From contig NC_017059.1 in NCBI RefSeq assembly GCF_000284415.1, positions 463,455 through 477,865 on the forward strand: DNA of 14,411 bases. Direction: 5' to 3'. Positions 7,408-14,411 of this stretch are shown here, in pieces. Position numbers and translations under genes: made by a program. The notes below the pieces were generated by a model, which worked only from the letters and a program-made list of their open reading frames with translations, ran no database searches and had not been told where the DNA came from. Numbering within the stretch: the first letter of the stretch is position 1; each line of letters starts with the position of its first letter. This DNA comes from Pararhodospirillum photometricum DSM 122. Lineage in GTDB: Bacteria; Pseudomonadota; Alphaproteobacteria; Rhodospirillales; Rhodospirillaceae.

Positions 7408-8757
7408 TTACTGGTCTTGGCGACGCTGCTGCCGTTCAGCGTCGGCGATCAGGTCCTTGAGCCGGGTCCACTCCGGGGTGCCCGGACGCAACCGGCCTTC
7501 AGCGCGTTTGGCGTGGGCCAGGGCCTCGCGCGGGTCATTGCCTGCTAGTGCCATTTCGGCGAGATAATACGCGGCCAAGCCTTCATCCCCCAGGCGACCC
7601 TCGGCGTTGGCAAGCTGGCGCCAAGCGAAGGGATTGGTGGGATCCAGGGCTACCGCTGCCTTCAAGGCCTTGCGCGCTTCCATGAGCGTGGTGGGCTCGC
7701 CGATTTCGTTGCCGACATGGCCCAACGACACCAAAATCAAGGGTTCGGTCGGAGCTAGTCGAGCCGCTTCGGCGTATGAAGTCCGGGCCTCGGCCAAGCG
7801 CTGGTGCTCGAACAGCATCTGGCCGCGCAGTTCCTGGAGGTAGGGGTCGGTGGGGGCCTCGGCGATCAGGCCATCCATCAAGGGGAGGGCGCGACTGAGA
7901 TCGGCGCTACGATAATAGGCGATGGCCTGGGCATAGCGTCCGGCGACCGAGCGATCAGAGGCCGGATAGGTGGCCAGAGTGGTTGACGGGGGCCGCAGGA
8001 AGGCAAACAGCTTGGCCTTGAGGCGGGCAAAGGCGGCGACATCGGCCGGGGCGGGGGCCTTGCCCGTTTGGCCGGAATGGGCCACATGGGCGCGCAAGGT
8101 TTCCATGCGGTCGCGGGTCAGGGGGTGGGTCCGGGTGTAGGCATCCTGATTGTTTGACATCAGGGCTTCCTGGCCGCTCAACACATCAAAGAAGCGGAGC
8201 ATCCCCTCGGCCGACTGCCCCGTGGCATCCAGGGCCTTCAAGGCAAAGGCGTCGGCGGCGTTCTCCTGGGTGCGGGTGTACGACAAGAAGTCCCGCTGGG
8301 CCATCTGGGCCGCGCCCAGGGCGACCGCACCGCCGAGGTCGCCCCGTCCGGCCGCGGCGCCGAGAGCCGCACCGGCCAGCATGCCAACAAAACTAGACAA
8401 GGTTGATTGCGCCACCTGATCTCGCAGTCGTAGCATATGACCGCCGACGACGTGGCCGATTTCGTGGGCGATCACGCCCTTGAGTTCATCAGGACCCTTG
8501 GCGCGCAAGATCAGGCCCGAATTGATGAAGATGCGTGATTCCGTGGTGGCGAAGGCATTCACTTCGCCATCATTGAGAACGCGCAAGGTGACAGAGCGTT
8601 CACCCAAACCGGCCGTGCGCAGAAGTGGCGCGGCGAACTGGGCAATGATACGTTCCGTTTCCGCGTCGCGGATCAGGGACAGGCTTCGGGCCCGAGCCGG
8701 ATCCGGCAGCAAGGCCATAAGGCCGACGAGAACCGAGACAACCACAAGCGTGCGCAT
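7408..8757 (-). CDS. Periplasmic M48 metalloprotease with TPR-like C-terminus (BepA/YfgC-like)
   Basis: A 449-residue zinc protease of family M48. It has an N-terminal signal peptide (positive start MRT, a hydrophobic stretch to about residue 17, likely cut after ARARS near 24). The zinc site is HEIGH at 98-102 with the third ligand Glu165 in ENAAD. A small-residue segment (about 121-150) lies between them and may cover the active site. From about residue 270 the sequence has helical repeats of TPR type (SADLSRALPLMDGLIAEAPTDP, then AEARTSYAEAARLAPTEP, then ARKALKAAVALDPTNP). This order matches E. coli BepA, which degrades or assists stalled outer-membrane proteins. The ATG at 8757 is preferred because it gives the signal peptide; an in-frame TTG at 8796 would add 13 residues before it. 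Confidence 0.92.
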   Translation of the reverse strand: MRTLVVVSVLVGLMALLPDPARARSLSLIRDAETERIIAQFAAPLLRTAGLGERSVTLRVLNDGEVNAFATTESRIFINSGLILRAKGPDELKGVIAHEIGHVVGGHMLRLRDQVAQSTLSSFVGMLAGAALGAAAGRGDLGGAVALGAAQMAQRDFLSYTRTQENAADAFALKALDATGQSAEGMLRFFDVLSGQEALMSNNQDAYTRTHPLTRDRMETLRAHVAHSGQTGKAPAPADVAAFARLKAKLFAFLRPPSTTLATYPASDRSVAGRYAQAIAYYRSADLSRALPLMDGLIAEAPTDPYLQELRGQMLFEHQRLAEARTSYAEAARLAPTEPLILVSLGHVGNEIGEPTTLMEARKALKAAVALDPTNPFAWRQLANAEGRLGDEGLAAYYLAEMALAGNDPREALAHAKRAEGRLRPGTPEWTRLKDLIADAERQQRRQDQ

Positions 8758-8827
8758 GGGGGACACCGTGACGGTCAGAAGGACAGGCTGGGGCAAGGGT
8801 AAGGACCGGGGGGGGAAGCGTCAATCC

Positions 8828-10029
8828 ATGGCCCTGATGGCGGCTCTGCTTCTCGGACTGACGACGGCCTGCGCCGATGACCGCCCCCCCGGCGTAATCG
8901 GCCATATCGAGGGGTTCGCCGGCGTGGTGGTGGCCGACGAGCCCCAGGCGGTCCTGGTCGCGCGTGATGTGCTTTCTGCGGGCGGTTTGGCCGGCGATGC
9001 CGCCGTCGCCCTGGGGTTCACCTTGGCGGTCACCTTGCCCTCCTCGGCTGGCCTTGGGGGGGGCGGTCTGTGCGTCGCTTATAATGGCGAGACCAACAAG
9101 ATCGAGACCCTCGATTTCCGCCCCGGGGTGGGGGGGGCAGTCCGGCGGGAGCCATGGCGGTTCCTGCCCTGGCACGGGGATTGTTCGCCTTGCATGCCCG
9201 CCTTGGCTCCTGGCGCTGGGAGTCGCTGCTGACCCCCGCCGAGAGCTTGGCCCGCTTCGGTTTTCCCGTCTCGAGGGCTTTGCACCAACGGTTGATCGAT
9301 TTGCCTCCCACTTTTACCCCACGGGCCGAGGGGCTGTCGCCTTTTCTGGCCGAGGGGCAGATCCTGGTCTTGCACGACCTAGCCGCAACCTTGGGTCGCT
9401 TGCGCCAGCGCGGGGCCGGGGTCATGCACGATGGCCCGCTGGCCCGGGAAATCGTGGCCGGTGCTCGGGCACAGGGGCTGATCCTTGACCAGGAGGCTCT
9501 GCGCGCCCAGGTCCCCCAGTGGGTCGCCAGCGAAACCAGCCGTCACGGCTATGAGACCGTGGCCCGGGCCACGCAGGAGGGCAGCCTCATCCCTGGCGCT
9601 GGCAGCCCGGGGGCGACCGGTTTTGTTGTGGCCGATCCCAAGGGCAATGCGGTCTCGTGTGTTCTGACCATGGGGCGTCCCTTTGGGACGGGCCGGATGC
9701 TGGGCGATCAGGGGTTTCTCGCGGCCTCGTCCGAGCTTGGGGGAGGGGAGCCCTTGGCCGCGCTGTTGGTGATCAATACCAATTCCAAAGAGTTTCATGC
9801 CGGCATCGCCGGGGCTGGGGCCCAGGCTCCCGCCGGAGTGTCGGCCGCCGCGCAGGGGCTTCTTGACCGCAAGGAGGCGCCAGACGCGGCCCTTGCCCAC
9901 GCGGTTAAGGCTGGCCCGGCCCATGTTAATGTGGCGTCTTGTCCCGAGGGGATTCCTCCCCATCCCCAGTCGTGCCAGATCGGGGTTGATCCTCGGGGGG
10001 CGGGCTACGGGTTGCGTTCGGGGACCTGA
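8828..10029 (+). pseudogene. Gamma-glutamyltransferase-like gene with frameshift
   Basis: Two frames together make one GGT-like protein of about 400 residues. The first (8828-9232) starts MALMAALLLGLTTAC, a signal peptide ending in a possible weak lipobox, and runs through AGGLAGDAAVALGFTLAVTLPSSAGLGGGG, the GGT family signature. After DFRPGVGG it loses homology. The second frame carries AVPALARGLFALHARLGSW, LTPAESLARFGFPVS, and later ADPKGNAVS and RPFGTGRM, also GGT-like. The switch falls at a run of eight G (9130-9137); one extra G would join the frames. Full GGTs have about 580 residues, so this is a short version. The nucleophilic Thr that begins the small subunit appears to be Ala (codon 9613-9615). 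It may be a real mutation, a slippage site or a sequencing error. It starts 70 bp from the divergent protease gene. Confidence 0.7.
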
Positions 10030-10093
10030 AGACTCCAGATCCTTGCCGGGGGTGCTTCTGAAGGGACGCGGGGTTTCCGCCAGATCGGGTGAC

Positions 10094-10128
10094 GCGGGGC
10101 CCCGCCGAGCAGACCCCCTTTGTTTCTT
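10094..10128 (+). terminator. Possible terminator after the GGT-like gene
   Basis: A perfect 12-base palindrome GCGGGGCCCCGC (10094-10105) is followed about ten bases later by CCCCCTTTGTTTCTT. The stem has no loop when fully paired, so a real hairpin would be shorter, and the T-rich run is interrupted. Confidence 0.4.
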
Positions 10129-10168
10129 AGAGGGGCTGGCGTCGGTCTGCCGATTGGGCCAGCCCTCT
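10129..10168 (+). promoter_or_regulatory. Leader hairpin before the aminotransferase gene
   Basis: AGAGGGGCTGGC (10129-10140) pairs with GCCAGCCCTCT (10158-10168) with one bulged base and a 17-nt loop. The AGGA ribosome site of the aminotransferase starts four bases after it. It may modulate translation or end upstream transcripts; there is no T-run. Confidence 0.4.
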
Positions 10169-10184
10169 TCCAGGATGTGAGACC

Positions 10185-11363
10185 ATGGTTTTAAAAGTGG
10201 CCCATCGTGGGCAAATCCCTCCGTTCATTGTCATGGACGTAATGCGCGCCGCCGCCAAGCGCGAGGCCGAGGGCGCTTCCGTGCTGCATCTGGAGGTCGG
10301 TCAGCCTTCGACCGGTTTGCCCGAGGGCGTGCGGGCCGAATTGGCGCGCCGGATCATGGACGATACCCTGGGCTATACCGTTGCCCTGGGGCTTGACGGC
10401 TTGCGCAGCGCAATCGCCCGCTTTTATCGCGAGACCCAAAACGCCGACGTAGACCCGGCGCGGATCGCCATCACCACCGGCTCCTCGGCCGGCTTTGTCC
10501 TGGCCTTTCTCGCCGCCTTCGAGGCGGGGGATCGGGTGGGGCTTGCCATGCCCGGCTATCCCGCCTATCGCCATATTCTGACCGCCTTGGGTTGCGAACC
10601 GGTCCTGATCCCCGTGGGCCCCGAAACCCGTTACCAGCCCACAGTCGAGGTTCTTGATCGCCTGGACAAGCCTCTGGACGGGCTGATCGTCGCCAGCCCG
10701 GCCAATCCCACGGGGACCGTCATCCCGCCTGAGGATCTCCAGGCCCTGGTCACAGCCTGCGGCGAGCGCGGCATTCGTCTGATTTCCGATGAAATTTACC
10801 ACGGCATCACCTACGGCCCCGCCGCTGTCAGCACGGTCGGCATGGCCGAGCATCCCGTGGTGGTCAACAGCTTCTCCAAATACTTCTGCATGACCGGCTG
10901 GCGTTTAGGCTGGCTGGTTTTGCCACCCGAGTTGGTCCGCCCGGTCGAGTGCTTGGCCCAAAATCTGTTTATCAGTCCCCCCGCCTTGTCCCAGCATGCC
11001 GGGATCATCGCCCTCGATCATCGGGAAGCTTTTGAGGGTAATATCCAGCGCTATGCCCGCAATCGCCGCATTTTGCTCGATGGCCTGCCCGCCGCCGGCC
11101 TGACCCGCTTTGCGCCGGCGGATGGGGCGTTTTATCTGTATGCCGACGTCGGCCATCTGACCAACAACAGCCTCGATTTTTGCGCCCGGGTTTTGAACGA
11201 AACGGGGATTGCTATCACACCGGGTCTCGACTTCGATGACACCGACGGCGCACGCTGGGTTCGCTTTAGCTTCTGTGGATCGACCGAGACGGTGGCAACA
11301 GCGGTTGAGCGCTTGACGCCTTGGCTCGAAGGAAGGAAATCCTCAGGTCGCGCTGGCCTTTGA
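10185..11363 (+). CDS. PLP-dependent aminotransferase, class I/II
   Basis: A 392-residue fold-type I aminotransferase of aspartate-aminotransferase type. Visible features are TTGSSAGF (about 97-104, phosphate loop), SPANPTGTVI with Asn174, SDEIYHGITY with Asp202 and Tyr205 contacting the cofactor, and the Schiff-base Lys232 in NSFSKYFCMTGWRLGW. A late Arg in VRFSFCGS is the expected carboxylate-binding residue. Length and motif order are complete. It transfers an amino group from an amino acid to a 2-oxo acid in the cytoplasm; whether it prefers aspartate, aromatic or branched substrates cannot be read from the sequence. The ATG at 10185 has AGGA nine bases upstream. It ends just before a GC-rich palindrome and appears to be the last host gene before the prophage. 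Confidence 0.93.
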   Translation: MVLKVAHRGQIPPFIVMDVMRAAAKREAEGASVLHLEVGQPSTGLPEGVRAELARRIMDDTLGYTVALGLDGLRSAIARFYRETQNADVDPARIAITTGSSAGFVLAFLAAFEAGDRVGLAMPGYPAYRHILTALGCEPVLIPVGPETRYQPTVEVLDRLDKPLDGLIVASPANPTGTVIPPEDLQALVTACGERGIRLISDEIYHGITYGPAAVSTVGMAEHPVVVNSFSKYFCMTGWRLGWLVLPPELVRPVECLAQNLFISPPALSQHAGIIALDHREAFEGNIQRYARNRRILLDGLPAAGLTRFAPADGAFYLYADVGHLTNNSLDFCARVLNETGIAITPGLDFDDTDGARWVRFSFCGSTETVATAVERLTPWLEGRKSSGRAGL

Positions 11364-11381
11364 CAGGCTCTGGGGGCGGGT

Positions 11382-11401
11382 GGGGAGGCGCGGGCCTCCC
11401 C
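11382..11401. repeat. GC-rich palindrome, copy 4 (3' of aminotransferase)
   Basis: GGGGAGGC and GCCTCCCC flank GCGG, 18 bp after the aminotransferase stop. It is the last piece that clearly looks like host sequence; composition turns more AT-rich within about 20 bp. Confidence 0.7.
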
Positions 11402-11561
11402 CCGTCCTCGTTGTAGGGGCCGAAAAAGTCTGAGATAATCAGCCCAAAATCATAGCTTATAAATCAATAGGTTAGAAGGCGCGGTTTCAAAAATGTTTGA
11501 GAGGAGATGCGCTAAAGGGCCAAAATGCGCCCCATCCTCTCATTCCGCAATGACGGAACGG

Positions 11562-11581
11562 AACAGCGTTGCAACGCTGTT
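11562..11581. repeat. Perfect 20-bp palindrome
   Basis: AACAGCGTTGCAACGCTGTT equals its own reverse complement over all 20 bases. With no loop it looks more like a binding site for a symmetric dimer than an RNA hairpin. Confidence 0.8.
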
Positions 11582-11635
11582 TAATCAATGGGTTAACGGT
11601 GATTACGGTAGAGAAAACGCACCCCTCCTTCCCCT

Positions 11636-11666
11636 CAAAGGTCGGACGTTTTGCGTCCGACCTTTG
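11636..11666. repeat. 13-bp perfect stem, 5-nt loop
   Basis: CAAAGGTCGGACG and CGTCCGACCTTTG pair around TTTTG. It lies about 90 nt past the stop of the leftward repressor gene, so it may end that transcript, but no T-run follows on either strand. Confidence 0.75.
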
Positions 11667-11758
11667 GGGCGTTCGCATCACCACAAGGGAAGGAGCATCG
11701 GTACTCCGGTGTCCCACGTCCATGCGTCGTGCCCTTCCCGCGACGTGCGCTGTCATGG

Positions 11759-12286
11759 TCAATCTTTGCCCAGAGACCATCGATTGAGCTTGGGGATAAA
11801 ATCGGCTGGCTTCAGTGCGTCGATTGCATCACGTACCATCTCCATAGCCTCACCTGTTGATACATCTTTGGCGATAGACAGGCCGTGGATTTCATTCTCG
11901 TAATATTGAATCGCTCTCGGAAATATAAGTCCCCACCAAAGGCACGTATTGTATTTGTCGCCAATCATAAATTGCTCTCTGCATTTCTCATAGAAATACA
12001 AGGCAATACCATACGCATGCTCGTTGCAAACGCTGTGTGTTGCTATTCCTCTTCCGGCAGACTCTCCATATACAACATAATCCAAGGAAGAAAAGAATTT
12101 TTGTGACGCTAATAAACACTGGTCTAATGGAACTGAATTTCTCTTCCTCCACGAGGCTACCGTTGTCTTTGATACTCCAATAGCCTTACCAAGCTCTAAA
12201 TCCGTTTTTGTCCCTGTTACCTCCTTCATTCTGTCAATTATTTCCGATGCCGCTGGCTGGCTAAAGTCGGGGGAAAAAAATGGCAT
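11759..12286 (-). CDS. Prophage CI-like repressor
   Basis: A 175-residue protein with an N-terminal helix-turn-helix (about residues 28-50, TDLELGKAIGVSKTTVASWRKRN) followed by DYVVYGES, the usual end of the phage CI-type DNA-binding domain. The C-terminal half is not recognisable by eye and has no clear Ser/Lys peptidase signature, so induction by RecA-type self-cleavage is not evident. The ATG at 12284-12286 has GGAGG eight bases upstream on the minus strand. It runs opposite to the transposase gene from a short shared control region, exactly where Mu-like phages keep their repressor. It likely holds the prophage silent by blocking the early promoter. Its codon and base use are more AT-rich than in the host genes. 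Confidence 0.82.
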   Translation of the reverse strand: MPFFSPDFSQPAASEIIDRMKEVTGTKTDLELGKAIGVSKTTVASWRKRNSVPLDQCLLASQKFFSSLDYVVYGESAGRGIATHSVCNEHAYGIALYFYEKCREQFMIGDKYNTCLWWGLIFPRAIQYYENEIHGLSIAKDVSTGEAMEMVRDAIDALKPADFIPKLNRWSLGKD

Positions 12287-12365
12287 AAAGCAATCCTCCG
12301 TCTTGACTAGATGGCTAAACGCAATCATCATCTGGCGTGGGTTCATTCGGGACCGCGAGGATAGC
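12287..12365 (+). promoter_or_regulatory. Divergent early promoter/operator region of the prophage
   Basis: A rightward promoter is suggested by TTGACT (12303-12308), a 17-bp spacer and CATCAT (12326-12331). Two imperfect direct repeats, GGCATAAAGCAATC (12282-12295) and GGCTAAACGCAATC (12313-12326), are 31 bp apart. The second fills the spacer, so a protein bound there could block the promoter. The repressor start overlaps the first repeat. No convincing leftward promoter was found. Confidence 0.45.
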
Positions 12366-12581
12366 ATGGCACCAAGACGGATTAAACATCTTCCAGAAGG
12401 CGTATTGCATACTTTGGTTCGCGCCCGGTTCATCATGATGGGAACCACCCTTAGTCGTTGGTGCAACGACAATGGAATCTGTCGCCCGTATGCGGATAAG
12501 TGTCTGAAGGGACAACGTAAAGGGGATAAAGCCCAGGCTCTAGTTAGTAAAATTCTCTCCTGTGCTGGCATTACCGAATGA
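12366..12581 (+). CDS. Small Ner-like DNA-binding protein
   Basis: A 71-residue basic protein in the position of Mu ner. The central part (about 27-50, GTTLSRWCNDNGICRPYADKCLKG) has the spacing of a helix-turn-helix, and RRIKH and KGQRKGDK add positive charge. In Mu, Ner shuts down early and repressor transcription; the same role is inferred here from position and size, not from clear sequence identity. The ATG at 12366 follows GAGGA by four bases. Its TGA overlaps the ATG of the transposase gene (ATGA, 12578-12581), implying coupled translation. An in-frame ATG further upstream (12303 frame) would cover the promoter and is not used. Confidence 0.7.
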   Translation: MAPRRIKHLPEGVLHTLVRARFIMMGTTLSRWCNDNGICRPYADKCLKGQRKGDKAQALVSKILSCAGITE

Positions 12582-14411
12582 TCAGCGCAACACCTATCCT
12601 ATTGGGAACGCTTTGCGGACTTCCGTTCGACGGAAAAACGCTGCCAGAATCCAGCCGGAATGTGAGAGAGCGCTTTAACAAGTCATCTACCCCCGTAGTT
12701 CAAACTCCGACGAACGGTGGCTTAGCTCTAGCGGTTCGGTGGGAAGACCTTCCGGAAGAAACACAGATTGCCTACCTTCAGCGGGTCCATGGGGTCACCC
12801 CGGAAGACAAGCCGGATCAGGCGCTTTGGGCCGAGTACTGCCGGAAATCCCCCCTGCTTCGGAAAAAAGCCGAGGATTACCACGCGGCCCTTCTTCTGTT
12901 CGAAAATAAGATTGCCCTTGGGATGCGCATACAAAAGGCAATTGCCGCCGTGTGCGAGGAAACCGGCCTCAGTAGGGCGACAATTGAACGGATCAGAGCA
13001 AAGACCCGCGACAATATACCCGTCAACTGGCTTCCCATACTATCAGGCGACTATGACGATTGCGGGCGTCCCCGAACTAGTATTTCTGATGAAGCGTGGT
13101 CCTATTTTTTATCTATTTTAAAGGAAGGAAGCGCGCGCCTCCCTCTGACGAAGGCATACCGCGAGACGGCAGAAGCCGCAAAAACGTTCGGTTGGGACTG
13201 GCCCAGCTACAGCACCATCCGCAATCGTTGGGAGGAAATGCCCGCCGGAGAAAAGGCCCTCATCAAGAGTGGTGCCCTGGCCCTGGATAAGACGCTACCT
13301 CCGATGACGAGGTCTATTGCCCACCTTCAGGCTATGCAAATTGTCAATCTGGATGGTCGCAAGGCGGATTTCTTCGTCAAATGGCAAGACGGAACCATAG
13401 GTAGGCCAATCGTCATTGCCATCCAGGATGTCTATAGCCGCCTTATTCTAGGCTATCGCTTCTCCAAGACGGAGGACGCGGACACCACTAAAACCGTGAT
13501 CCTTGATGTTATTGACCGATACGGCCTTTTCGATGAACTGCGCACGGACAACGGCCGCGCCTTCGCGAGCAAAAAAGTGTCCGGCGGTGCCGCTCATCGG
13601 TTCCGGGGCAAGGTGAAGCCGGAAGAAGAAGCCGGAGAGGAGTTGGGTATCCTCACCTTGATTGGCGTGAAGGTGGGTTTTGCTAAGCCCCGTCATGGGC
13701 AATCCAAGCCCATTGAGCGCGGTTTTCGAGACATGGCAGAGCAGATCGACACCCTTCCCGAACTCAAGGGCGCCTACTGCGGCCACAAGCCGGACGCCAA
13801 GCCGGAAGACTTTACCGGAACACCCGTCGATATCGCGGTTGCCCTCGACGTTTACGAACGCGAAATCAGGAAGCACAACGAACAGCCAAAGCGAAGAACA
13901 GAAGCGTGCAAGGGTAAACTCTCGTTTTCACAAGCATTTTCCGAAAGCTACAAACAGCGTCCGGCGCGTCCTCTTACAGTGGCCCAGCGCCAATACTTCA
14001 TGTTCGAGATGGCGTATTTGAAGCCGAACAAGGATACCGGAGCCCTTTCAAAAGATGGCTTCACATGGTGGTCGATCGAACACCAGGACGCCTTGATGAA
14101 GCACCGACACGGCAAGGTGTGCGTCCTGTTCGATCCGACAGACCGCAGTAAGCCTGTGGCTGTTCGGAACACGAAGGGCAACCTGATCGTGGAAAGCCTG
14201 CCTTGCCTAAAGCGGGGGCGCTTCGACAGCACGGAAGACGCCCGGCAGCACGAGCGCGGCAAGGCTCAAATCAAGGCGGCATCCCGAAAAGAATTGCAGG
14301 GGCGCAAGCTCATGACTGCGGCCCAAATCGCCAACATTCAAAAGCAGGTGGAGGCAGCAAGAACGTCCGAACCAGACCCCACGCCCAACCCCGCCCTTTC
14401 TCAACCACTTT
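12578..14411 (+). CDS. MuA-type DDE transposase (3' end outside window)
   Basis: Open for 611 codons with no stop; phage MuA has 663 residues. The N-terminus (about 10-75, GLPFDGKTLPESSRNV, then WEDLPEETQIAYLQR) fits the Mu-type winged-helix DNA-binding domain. A second helix-turn-helix (ETGLSRATIERIRAK, about 128-143) fits the end-binding part. The RNase H-like core has all three catalytic acids: Asp259 (NLDGR), Asp324 (RTDNGRAF) and Glu380 (GQSKPIERGF). A C-terminal barrel follows (FMFEMAYLKPNK, then VCVLFDPTDRSKPVAV). It cuts the prophage ends and joins them to target DNA. The start is the ATG overlapping the stop of the Ner-like gene. The frame looks intact, so the element may still move. 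A MuB-type ATPase gene is expected next but lies outside. Confidence 0.93.
   Translation, partial: MISATPILLGTLCGLPFDGKTLPESSRNVRERFNKSSTPVVQTPTNGGLALAVRWEDLPEETQIAYLQRVHGVTPEDKPDQALWAEYCRKSPLLRKKAEDYHAALLLFENKIALGMRIQKAIAAVCEETGLSRATIERIRAKTRDNIPVNWLPILSGDYDDCGRPRTSISDEAWSYFLSILKEGSARLPLTKAYRETAEAAKTFGWDWPSYSTIRNRWEEMPAGEKALIKSGALALDKTLPPMTRSIAHLQAMQIVNLDGRKADFFVKWQDGTIGRPIVIAIQDVYSRLILGYRFSKTEDADTTKTVILDVIDRYGLFDELRTDNGRAFASKKVSGGAAHRFRGKVKPEEEAGEELGILTLIGVKVGFAKPRHGQSKPIERGFRDMAEQIDTLPELKGAYCGHKPDAKPEDFTGTPVDIAVALDVYEREIRKHNEQPKRRTEACKGKLSFSQAFSESYKQRPARPLTVAQRQYFMFEMAYLKPNKDTGALSKDGFTWWSIEHQDALMKHRHGKVCVLFDPTDRSKPVAVRNTKGNLIVESLPCLKRGRFDSTEDARQHERGKAQIKAASRKELQGRKLMTAAQIANIQKQVEAARTSEPDPTPNPALSQPL

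Larger units (their letters stand above)
11412..11758. other. Non-coding prophage terminal region with short repeats
   Basis: About 350 nt without a convincing gene. It holds imperfect direct repeats: AATCAATAGGTTA (11462) with AATCAATGGGTTA (11583), AAAAAGTCTGAGA (11423) with AAAAATGTTTGAGA (11489), and AAAATGCGCCCC (11522) with AAAACGCACCCC (11614). It also holds a 20-bp palindrome and a 13-bp hairpin listed separately. In Mu the corresponding region carries the transposase-binding sites L1 to L3, which is the likely role here. Confidence 0.5.
11412..14411 (+). mobile_element. Mu-like transposable prophage, left end (right part outside window)
   Basis: The gene order is that of the left end of phage Mu and relatives: a terminal non-coding region, a leftward repressor, a rightward small DNA-binding protein (Ner position), then the MuA-type transposase. 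The left boundary is placed at TGTAGGGGCCG (11412) because Mu-like ends start with TG and host-type sequence stops just before it; this position is a guess within about 30 bp. The 5-bp target duplication cannot be checked without the right end. GC content of the repressor region is visibly lower than in the host genes. Confidence 0.75.

Noticed and set aside
8480..8827. Upstream extension of the GGT-like frame across the protease gene
   Set aside because: It would run antisense through the M48 signal peptide and start; the ATG at 8828 gives a signal peptide directly.
11487..11903. Overlapping open frames on both strands in the prophage end (11493-11903 + and 11487-11780 -)
   Set aside because: They overlap the repressor gene or each other, have Ser/Arg/His-rich translations with no domain, and lie in repeat-rich end DNA. 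A short real peptide is not excluded.

Overview
The window is high-GC DNA from an alphaproteobacterium, most likely of the Rhodospirillum/Pararhodospirillum group. Three things point there: the alphaproteobacterial order 23S - 5S - tRNA-fMet, a ChvG-like kinase tail, and GC-rich palindromes scattered between genes. The assignment is inference; no search was run.

Layout. 2-187 (+): tail of a sensor histidine kinase. 242-4913 (-): a nitrilase-type C-N hydrolase and a VOC/glyoxalase-fold protein sharing an ATGA overlap, a VWA (CoxE-like) protein and a MoxR-type AAA+ ATPase forming a pair, then leuB. 5092-5573 (+): the tail of an rRNA operon, with only the last ~125 nt of 23S rRNA, a complete 5S rRNA, a complete initiator tRNA and a strong intrinsic terminator. 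5654-7344 (+): a SAM hydrolase (DUF62 family) and an MBL-fold hydrolase. 7408-8757 (-): a secreted M48 metalloprotease with TPR-like repeats. 8828-10029 (+): a gamma-glutamyltransferase-like gene split by a frameshift at a run of eight G. 10185-11363 (+): a class I/II PLP aminotransferase.

From about 11412 to the end is the left end of a Mu-like transposable prophage. It has a ~350-nt terminal region rich in short repeats and palindromes, a leftward CI-like repressor, a divergent promoter/operator region, a small Ner-like DNA-binding protein, and a MuA-type DDE transposase with its catalytic triad intact. The transposase is open to the window edge. Its reading frame runs unbroken from 12578 and was found by direct translation.

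The most unusual points are the 23S remnant joined to a leuB-side palindrome (a real rRNA-operon scar or an assembly join), the frameshifted GGT homologue that also appears to lack the nucleophilic threonine, and the repeat-rich prophage end. No CRISPR array was seen, and nothing clearly represents a new defence system.
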